From positions 248,001-312,000 of the forward strand of contig NZ_KB889967.1 of the NCBI RefSeq assembly GCF_000372885.1: a DNA stretch of 64,000 nt, written 5' to 3'. Below, in pieces: positions 55,871 to 64,000 of this stretch (position 1 is the stretch's first letter; the number at the start of each line of letters is the position of its first letter). The position numbers were made by a program, and so were the translations under genes. Under the pieces are notes generated by a model. It had not been told where the DNA came from. It saw only the letters and a list, made by a program, of their open reading frames with translations, and made no database searches. The stretch is from Methyloversatilis thermotolerans. GTDB taxonomy: Bacteria; Pseudomonadota; Gammaproteobacteria; Burkholderiales; Rhodocyclaceae.

Positions 55871-56548
55871 TCAGGTCTTGCGGCTGCGCGCCGCAGCAGG
55901 CTTGGCAGCGGGTGCGGCCGGCGCGGTCTTCGCGGCCGGCTTCTTGGATGGCGACGCCTTGGCCGCCGGCTTGCGGGCGGGGGCCTTTTTCGGTGCGGGG
56001 GGCTTGACCGCATCGGCAGCCGGTGCCTCGGCAGAGGGCGTGGCGGCGCGCGTGGCGGCGGCTGCCACCGTACCGAACTGCTGGAAGGCGGTGCGGGTGG
56101 CAGAACTGATCTGCTCGAAGGCGAGACGGGCCTTGTCCATGGCATCCTGCATCGAACCCATGGATTTCTGGCTGCTGATCGGCATGCCGGCAAGCAACTT
56201 GCGCAGACTGTCCATCAGGTCGGTGCCGCCGCTGTTGAGCTGTTCGCCGACCAGACGGCCGAACTCGGCCTGGGTTTCCGCGGTGATGTCGGCGATCTGC
56301 CGCGCGCAGGCGAGCATCTTTTCGGTGGTCGAGCGCGCCAGCCGCGCGCGCAGTTCGACCTGCGCCGACGGTTCGCGCGATTCGGATACCGCGCGCGCAT
56401 TGGCCACGCTTTCCTCGAACAGCGCCCGCGCCGTTTCGACCTGCAGCTGCATGATGCGCTGCGAGTTATCCATCGACATCTGTGCCAGCCGCATCGCGGC
56501 TTCGATGTTTTTCTTCTGCAGCTCGGACATCTGTTCGGTCTTGCTCAT
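55871..56548 (-). CDS. phasin family protein
   Basis: Probable polyhydroxyalkanoate granule-coat protein of 225 residues. The ATG at 56548 follows an AGGAG site and gives MSKTEQMSELQKKNIEAAMRL, the typical helical phasin opening. Long amphipathic helices with coiled-coil character fill residues 1-140. The C-terminus (about 155-225) is Ala/Pro/Lys-rich with repeats of the KKAPARKPAAK / KKPAAKTAP type, like histone H1 or PhaF-like tails that bind DNA. PhaF-type phasins are known to link granules to the nucleoid, so that role is plausible. Its stop codon abuts the stop of the convergent c-di-GMP gene with no gap. Confidence 0.85.
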   Translation of the reverse strand: MSKTEQMSELQKKNIEAAMRLAQMSMDNSQRIMQLQVETARALFEESVANARAVSESREPSAQVELRARLARSTTEKMLACARQIADITAETQAEFGRLVGEQLNSGGTDLMDSLRKLLAGMPISSQKSMGSMQDAMDKARLAFEQISSATRTAFQQFGTVAAAATRAATPSAEAPAADAVKPPAPKKAPARKPAAKASPSKKPAAKTAPAAPAAKPAAARSRKT

Positions 56549-56623
56549 CGTGCGGAACTCCTCTCCAGGAAAAGAACGCGGTGCCAACCGTCCATCGGTC
56601 GGCGCGGCGACCGGCCCATGCGC

Positions 56624-58201
56624 TCAACACGCATTGTGCCGCCACAGCGCCGCCAGCGCCATGCGCGCCGGCCCGAATATCGCGGGCAGCATGCCCGCCG
56701 GCGAGCCGGACATGCCGGGCAGGAAATCCATGTGCGCCAGGACGTCGCGGTGCAGATCGATGCCGGGCGCGATTTCCAGCAGTTCCAGGCCGTCGTCGGC
56801 CAGCCGGAACACGCACCGCTCGGTCACGTACAGCACCTGCTGGCCGCGTCGCCGCGCTTCGCGGCCACTGAAGCTGCGGTGCTCCACCGCCTGCACGAAC
56901 TTGCGTGCGCGTCCTTCGGCGATGATGTGCAACTGACCATCGCGCACCGCGATGTCGGCATCGCCGGCGGTGAAGCTGCCGACGAACACCAGCCTGCGCG
57001 CGTTCTGCGAAATATTGATGAAGCCGCCTGCACCGGCCAGCCGGTGTCCGAAGCGCGACACATTCACATTGCCTTCGCCATCCACCTGGGCCATGCCGAG
57101 GAAGGCGATGTCCAGACCGCCGCCGTCGTAGAAATCGAACTGGTAGGGCTGATCGATCACCGCCTGCGTATTCACCGCCGCGCCGAAATCCAGGCCGCCG
57201 GACGGTATGCCGCCGATGACGCCGGGTTCGGCGGTCAGCGTGACCCGGTCAAACACCCCTTCTTCCGCCGCCACGGCGGCCACACCTTCCGGCATGCCGA
57301 TGCCGAGGTTCACGACATCCCCGGCGCGCAGTTCAAGCGCGGCGCGGCGCGCGATCACCTTGCGCGTGTCCAGCGGCATGGTGGGCAGCGTGTCCGGCGG
57401 TACGCGCACTTCTCCCGCATAGGCCGGGCTGTAGCCAGTGGCGAAGGTCTGCTGGTGATGCTCCGGTGGCGCGACGACGACGCAGTCGACCAGCACGCCG
57501 GGTACCTTGACCTGGCGCGGATTCAGCGCACCGCGCTCCACCGTGCGTTCGACCTGCACGATGACCAGGCCGCCGCTGTTGTGTGCCGCCATCGCCACCG
57601 CCAGCGCTTCCTGCGTCAGTGCCTCGCGCTCCATCGTGACATTGCCGTCGGCATCGGCGGTGCTGCCGCGCACCAGCGCGACATGAACCGGGAAGGCGCG
57701 GTAGTACAGCCACTGTTCGCCATCGATGGTGACGCGGCTCACCAGTTCGCGCGTGGTGCGCGCATTCATGCGGCCGCCGCCATGCAGCGGATCGACGAAG
57801 GTGTCCATGCCGACGCGGGTGAGCTGGCCGGGTCGATGCGCGGCAATGTCGCGGAAAAGCTGTGAAATGACACCTTGCGGCAGATTCCACGCCTCGATCT
57901 GGTTGCTCACCGCGAGTGCCTGCAGCCGCGGCACCAGCCCCCAGTGGCCGCCGATCACGCGGCACACGAGGCCGGCATGGCCGAAGTGGTTCAGCCCGCG
58001 GTGCTTGCCGTCGCCCTGGCCGGCGGCATATACGAGAGTGAGATCGCGCGGTGCGCCGGTGGCCAGGAAGCGCTGTTCGACCGCGATCGCCAGATGTTCG
58101 GCGAAGCCTATGCCGACGAAACCGGTGGTAGCCAGCGTCGCGCCATCCGGAATGCGCGCGACCGCCTCGTCCGCGCTCATGATCTTGCCCGCGTCCGTCA
58201 T
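56624..58201 (-). CDS. acetate/propionate-type CoA-transferase (YdiF/Pct family)
   Basis: Class I CoA-transferase of 525 residues with alpha and beta parts fused, as in Pct and YdiF. It moves CoA between short-chain acyl-CoAs and free acids. The N-terminal half has [20 protein letters not shown] and [15 protein letters not shown]; the C-terminal half has [18 protein letters not shown] and the catalytic-Glu region [18 protein letters not shown]. The ATG at 58201 (MTDAGKIM) is preferred, with a GAGGGCGAG purine-rich site; the frame is open to 58255. It lies upstream of the phasin gene on the same strand (75-nt gap), so both may serve short-chain acyl/PHA metabolism. The exact substrate is unknown. 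Confidence 0.88.
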   Translation of the reverse strand: MTDAGKIMSADEAVARIPDGATLATTGFVGIGFAEHLAIAVEQRFLATGAPRDLTLVYAAGQGDGKHRGLNHFGHAGLVCRVIGGHWGLVPRLQALAVSNQIEAWNLPQGVISQLFRDIAAHRPGQLTRVGMDTFVDPLHGGGRMNARTTRELVSRVTIDGEQWLYYRAFPVHVALVRGSTADADGNVTMEREALTQEALAVAMAAHNSGGLVIVQVERTVERGALNPRQVKVPGVLVDCVVVAPPEHHQQTFATGYSPAYAGEVRVPPDTLPTMPLDTRKVIARRAALELRAGDVVNLGIGMPEGVAAVAAEEGVFDRVTLTAEPGVIGGIPSGGLDFGAAVNTQAVIDQPYQFDFYDGGGLDIAFLGMAQVDGEGNVNVSRFGHRLAGAGGFINISQNARRLVFVGSFTAGDADIAVRDGQLHIIAEGRARKFVQAVEHRSFSGREARRRGQQVLYVTERCVFRLADDGLELLEIAPGIDLHRDVLAHMDFLPGMSGSPAGMLPAIFGPARMALAALWRHNAC

Positions 58202-58255
58202 CCGCTCGCCCTCGCCATGACTTGCGGCTACTTTACCTGAGCCGGCGGCCGGCAC

Positions 58256-58388
58256 ACGCCGCGTCGCGACCTGGGGGGCGCTCCTACGGAAGCCCGCCTT
58301 GACTGCGAACGAACCCGGGGTGCCCAGGAGCGAGCGCCGCTCGCGACACCACCCTCAACCGAAGCCGCCGGCCCGTGTTTGCCGCTGG
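58256..58388. repeat. scattered REP-like palindromes
   Basis: The same hairpin families seen in the 50.4-51.2 kb array appear singly here: GTCGCGACCTGGGGGGCGC at about 58263 (close to the reverse of the bracketing element) and GAGCGAGCGCCGCTCGCGAC at about 58329. No gene is supported. Confidence 0.65.
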
Positions 58389-58502
58389 CCCTCACCCGGC
58401 GCTGCACGCCACCCTCTCCCGCTGATGCGGGCGAGGGTCACATCGGCGACGGCGCCTGCCTCCCCTCGCCCACATCAGTGGGAGAGGGGCCGGGGTTGAG
58501 GG
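58389..58502. repeat. MITE-like element with imperfect terminal inverted repeats
   Basis: CCCTCACCC at the left end faces GGGTTGAGGG at the right end. Internal CCCTCTCCCGC-type and GGGAGAGGGG-type arms also pair, so the ~114 bp can fold into one long imperfect hairpin. Elements of this look recur between genes of many beta- and gammaproteobacteria. It encodes nothing. Confidence 0.6.
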
Positions 58503-58735
58503 CGAGCGGGCTTGCCCGAGATGCAGCTTCGAACGAAGCCGGCGGCCTGCATAAGCCGTATCGCGGCCAGAGGCCGCTCCCACAAGAACTCGCCCGGACC
58601 CCGAATGCAGCCGCTTGTCAGGCCCACCAAAGCGCGCCCGGATCGCGAACGAGCCGGAGTTTGGTGGGAGCGGGCTTGCCCGCGATGCAGCTTCGAACGA
58701 AGCCCGCGGCCTGCATGCGCCATGCGGCGACCCGG
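58503..58735. repeat. REP/BIME-like pair, same family as the 19.8 kb array
   Basis: Two reversed copies of the 19.8 kb unit: GCGGGCTTGCCCG near 58507 with GCGGCC-AGA-GGCCGC near 58564, then GTGGGAGCGGGCTTGCCCGC at 58664-58683. The spacer GCAGCTTCGAACGAAGCC is shared (in reverse) with the first array. This establishes a third locus for the same dispersed family. Confidence 0.75.
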
Positions 58736-58822
58736 AGGGTGCTCGTGCAAGCGCGCGCCGAGCGCGCATGGCGCCGGGGTATTGTCAGGGCCGGAATTTG
58801 ACGCACATCAGGCCGGGGGCTG

Positions 58823-58849
58823 TTGAAATGCGGTCGGATTGCCCCAGAT
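58823..58849 (+). promoter_or_regulatory. sigma-32 (heat-shock) type promoter of clpB
   Basis: TTGAAA (58823-58828), a 13-bp spacer and CCCCAGAT (58842-58849) match the heat-shock consensus CTTGAAA-N13-17-CCCCATNT, 30 bp before the clpB ATG. This is the expected control for the chaperone. Confidence 0.75.
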
Positions 58850-58879
58850 AGCGACCAGACAAAGTTCACGGAGGCGTTC

Positions 58880-61468
<2,589 letters not shown>

Positions 61469-61474
61469 TGTGCG

Positions 61475-61507
61475 GCAACGGTCGCCGGCCACAACGGCGA
61501 TCGTTGC
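61475..61507 (+). terminator. hairpin after clpB
   Basis: GCAACGGTCGCCG (61475-61487) pairs with CGGCGATCGTTGC (61495-61507) with one mismatch and a 7-nt loop, 6 nt after the clpB stop. No T-run follows. Confidence 0.5.
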
Positions 61508-61518
61508 AGCGGCCGCGT

Positions 61519-61542
61519 CACATGGTCCATACGGACCATGTG
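61519..61542. promoter_or_regulatory. perfect 24-bp palindrome, operator-like
   Basis: CACATGGTCC-ATAC-GGACCATGTG: two perfect 10-bp arms around a 4-bp centre, in the 212-bp gap between clpB and the GDPD gene, about 140 bp upstream of the latter. The size and symmetry fit a dimeric repressor site. The protein that binds it is not known; it could instead form RNA structure. Confidence 0.45.
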
Positions 61543-61598
61543 CGACCACACGCGTACGCCGAATGGATCATGAATCCGGCGCGGCCCGCATGACGCGG

Positions 61599-61616
61599 CT
61601 GTAACCGGGCGTCCAT
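61599..61616 (+). promoter_or_regulatory. weak Pho-box-like sequence before the GDPD gene
   Basis: CTGTAAC-CGGG-CGTCCAT has the 7-4-7 layout of the PhoB box (CTGTCAT-N4-TTGTCAC), with several mismatches in the second half. Control by phosphate starvation would suit a phosphodiesterase, but the match is poor. Confidence 0.2.
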
Positions 61617-61680
61617 AGACTTTCTGGCCGCGCAGGCATTCCGCCGGCGCGGCTTTCTTGTCTGTGGAGTGTCCCGAGTC

Positions 61681-63390
61681 ATGAACCATCGTCACCGTCC
61701 GCTGCGTCCGCACCTGCTCGCAGCGCTCATGTCCGTCTGTATCGCCGGTACCGCCCAGGCGGCCGGCAATGCCGCCGCCTATGCGTCCAGCGTGCTGGCA
61801 TCCGATCCGCTTGCCTACTGGCAACTCGACGCGGTTGCGGGACAATTGAGCGGTGTCGACGCCAGTGGCAACGGCCTGAATGCCACACCCTTGGGCAGCG
61901 GCAGCCTGGTGAGCGGTCTGTTCGGCGGCGCGGCGGCCGGTGGCGGCAATTACCTGAAGGCGCCGTCCATTCCGTCGCTGACCGGCAGCAATGCGGTCAC
62001 CATCGAGGCGTGGATCAAGCTCGATGCGCCGCTCGGTTCCATCGGCGAGAGCTTTGCCGGCATCTATGACAGTTCGCAGGACCACTATGCGCTCTATCTC
62101 GATCGCGGCAACGGCGAACTGCGCTTCAAGGTCACCACGGCCAACGGCTACGCGGAGCGCCCGGGTGCGTCGTCCTACATCGTGAACAAGAAGCAGGGCG
62201 AGTGGATACATGTGGTGGGCATGCTGGACCCGAACGATGCGGCGGGCGCATCGGCCAAGATCTATGTCGACGGTGTGCTGCGCGATCGCCATACCGCTGC
62301 GAAGCTTGCTTCCACCCTGCCCGCGGGTCAGGCCGCCGCAATCGCTGCCGACTGGAACGCCGGCAAGCCGAACCGCCTGTACGAGTTGGGGGGCGTGGAT
62401 CAGGTGGCCATCTACGACCGCGCGCTGAGCGAGTCGGAAATCCGCAGTCATTTCGAACTGGGCAGCGGTCGGAGCTTCATCGCGTCGGCGCCGCGCCCGA
62501 CCAGCGTCGCTGAAGGATTCGAGGTGATTGCACATCGCGGCAATTCGATGTTCGCGCCGGAAAACACGCTGGAATCCAACCGCCAGGCCATCGCGCTCGG
62601 CGCCGACCGCTTCGAGACGGACGTCTGGGTGACCAAGGACGGTATCGCGGTGAACATGCACGACGGCACGACCACGCGTACCACCGGCGTGAACCGCAGC
62701 ATCGCCAACAGCACGCTGGCCGAACTCGAGGCGCTGTCGGCCGGCTACAGCGATGTGTTCGGCGATCGCTATGCCGGCGAGAAGATTCCGACGCTGGTCG
62801 AGACACTGACCCTGGCGCGCGATGCCGGAGCCAAGGTGGTACTGGATACCAAGGATGCCAAGGCAGGCGCGGCGATCGCGCGCGCGGTCGAGGAAACCGG
62901 CTTCGACCTGCGCAACGCGGTCGCCTTCGGCTGGAGCGACGCGTCGGTGGCCGACCTGGTGACTCATCTCGACGGTGCCGAGGTGTTCCACCTGGGCTTC
63001 TTCTCGACCTTTGTCGCGCGCGGCTCGCTGGATGCGCGCGGAGACTATCTCGATGCGCTGAAGGCGGCCGGTGTGGATGGGCTTGCGCTGTCATTCGCCG
63101 ATCTGCTGAGCCAGGGCGAACCGCTGTGGGGCGATCTGCTGGCGCTGGCGGAGAGCCGCGAACTGCGGGTGTTCACCTGGACGGTGAACGAGGCGGAAAC
63201 CATGGCCGACCTGATGTCGATGAGCGCCACGCGCGTGATCGACGGCAAGACCGTGGTCGGACGCCTGTCCGGCATCATCACCGACGATCCTGCGACCGCG
63301 CTGGCACTGGTGTCCTCGGTGCCCGAACCCGGGAGCTGGGCGATGTTCCTGCTCGGCGGTGCCGTGCTGCTCATGCGCCGCCGCCGCTGA
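61681..63390 (+). CDS. PEP-CTERM glycerophosphodiester phosphodiesterase with LamG domain
   Basis: Secreted enzyme of 569 residues. The signal peptide ends GTAQAAG. Residues ~35-265 form a LamG/concanavalin-like module (NAVTIEAWIKLD, GEWIHVVGMLD, QVAIYDRALSESEI). Residues ~275-545 form a GDPD barrel with H285-R286 in IAHRGNSMFAPENT, the metal-binding FETDVWVTKDG and the catalytic H327 in MHDGTTTRTTG. By family knowledge it hydrolyses glycerophosphodiesters to glycerol-3-phosphate plus an alcohol. The tail VPEPGSWAMFLLGGAVLLMRRRR is PEP-CTERM, so the enzyme should be exosortase-processed and act at or beyond the outer surface. A GTG 12 nt upstream is in frame, but GGAG overlaps it, so the ATG is preferred. 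Confidence 0.9.
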   Translation: MNHRHRPLRPHLLAALMSVCIAGTAQAAGNAAAYASSVLASDPLAYWQLDAVAGQLSGVDASGNGLNATPLGSGSLVSGLFGGAAAGGGNYLKAPSIPSLTGSNAVTIEAWIKLDAPLGSIGESFAGIYDSSQDHYALYLDRGNGELRFKVTTANGYAERPGASSYIVNKKQGEWIHVVGMLDPNDAAGASAKIYVDGVLRDRHTAAKLASTLPAGQAAAIAADWNAGKPNRLYELGGVDQVAIYDRALSESEIRSHFELGSGRSFIASAPRPTSVAEGFEVIAHRGNSMFAPENTLESNRQAIALGADRFETDVWVTKDGIAVNMHDGTTTRTTGVNRSIANSTLAELEALSAGYSDVFGDRYAGEKIPTLVETLTLARDAGAKVVLDTKDAKAGAAIARAVEETGFDLRNAVAFGWSDASVADLVTHLDGAEVFHLGFFSTFVARGSLDARGDYLDALKAAGVDGLALSFADLLSQGEPLWGDLLALAESRELRVFTWTVNEAETMADLMSMSATRVIDGKTVVGRLSGIITDDPATALALVSSVPEPGSWAMFLLGGAVLLMRRRR

Positions 63391-63459
63391 GCGGCCGGCT
63401 CGCCGTTGCCGGGCCGGGTGCAGGATAATCGGCGCCTTTGCCGCCGTTTCCTGCAACCG

Positions 63460-64000
63460 ATGTACCCAATGGATCAGGCCGGTGCTGTCGCACCGGCCGT
63501 ATCTCGAGCTGCGCCCCGCCTGCTGCTCGCGCCGATGGAAGGGCTGCTCGACGCGCGCCTGCGCGCCGTGGTGACGTCGCATGCCGGCTACGACTGGTGC
63601 GTCACCGAGTTCATACGGATCACCGGCAGCGTGCTGCCGGCGCGCAGTCATCTGCGCGTGGCGCCCGAACTGGCCAGCGGCTCGCGCACTGCGGGCGGTG
63701 TGCCGGTGCGTGTGCAACTGCTGGGGTCCGACCCGGGCAGCCTGGCCGACAATGCGGCGCTGCTCGCCACGCTGATGCCGGCAGGTATAGACCTCAACTT
63801 CGGCTGCCCGGCGAAGACCGTGAACCGGCATCGCGGCGGCGCGGTTCTGCTGGACGAGCCGGAGCTGATGCACCGCATCGCCTCTTCCGTCGATCGCGCG
63901 ATTGCCGGTCGCCTGCCTTTCACGGCCAAGATGCGGCTGGGCGTGCGCGATGCCTCGCGCGCCGTCGAGGCCGCGCAGGCGCTGGCCGATGGTGGCGCAC
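63460..64000 (+). CDS. dusC: tRNA-dihydrouridine synthase DusC type (5' part, runs off the window)
   Basis: The first 180 codons of an FMN-dependent enzyme reducing uridine to dihydrouridine in tRNA. After a short N-terminal tail come [18 protein letters not shown] (the DusC form of the APMxG flavin-binding opening), [15 protein letters not shown], and INFGCPAK-type sequence [17 protein letters not shown] with the catalytic Cys and adjacent Lys. AKMRLG follows near the window edge. Starts at ATG 63460 or 63469 are both possible. DusC rather than DusA/DusB is chosen from PMEGLLD and CVTEFIRIT; the C-terminal RNA-binding domain is outside the window. Confidence 0.9.
   Translation, partial: MYPMDQAGAVAPAVSRAAPRLLLAPMEGLLDARLRAVVTSHAGYDWCVTEFIRITGSVLPARSHLRVAPELASGSRTAGGVPVRVQLLGSDPGSLADNAALLATLMPAGIDLNFGCPAKTVNRHRGGAVLLDEPELMHRIASSVDRAIAGRLPFTAKMRLGVRDASRAVEAAQALADGGA

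Overview
The window is GC-rich, gene-dense DNA from a Gram-negative bacterium. It is most likely a betaproteobacterium of the Rhodocyclales/Burkholderiales type, perhaps Methyloversatilis-like, although the genus cannot be proved from this sequence. The pointers are three PEP-CTERM (exosortase-sorted) surface proteins, a phasin, two filamentous-haemagglutinin two-partner secretion (TPS) loci, two complete RND efflux operons, a sigma-32-type promoter before clpB, and REP-like palindromic arrays built on a GTGGGAGCGG core. There is no rRNA, tRNA, CRISPR array, transposase, integrase or phage gene.

Layout. 0-13.6 kb: a NarL-type response regulator and hybrid kinase sit upstream of a TPS transporter and its 3,113-residue exoprotein. 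13.7-19.7 kb: an AcrAB-OprM-type efflux operon behind an AcrR-box-like operator. 19.8-20.5 kb: seven phased REP units of 121-122 bp. 20.55-24.8 kb: a cobalamin riboswitch followed by two PEP-CTERM surface proteins and a BtuB-like TonB-dependent receptor. 25-28.8 kb: nhaA, a decayed gene copy and a sodium:solute symporter. 29.2-36.1 kb, minus strand: a second, different TPS pair. 36.6-40.9 kb: the intact parent of the decayed copy, then an MFS transporter and a bifunctional glucosylglycerol-phosphate synthase/phosphatase on the minus strand. 41.3-50.4 kb: an mdtABC plus outer-membrane-factor operon. 50.4-51.2 kb: a second REP array with a 200-bp period. 51.3-55.9 kb: a LysM/FecR protein and a CHASE2-GGDEF-EAL protein. 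55.9-58.2 kb, minus strand: phasin and CoA-transferase. 58.2-61.5 kb: more palindromic repeats, then clpB. 61.7-64 kb: a LamG-GDPD-PEP-CTERM protein and the start of dusC.

Themes. Most of the window deals with the cell surface and stress: adhesin secretion, drug efflux, salt and sodium handling (NhaA, Na+ symporter, glucosylglycerol), c-di-GMP signalling and heat shock. The strongest candidate for an under-described system is the riboswitch-controlled B12 locus. Two secreted proteins bearing PEP-CTERM sorting tails are encoded between a cobalamin riboswitch and a TonB-dependent receptor. This looks like a proteobacterial counterpart of the surface-assisted B12 capture known in Bacteroidetes, with exosortase sorting in place of lipoprotein anchoring.
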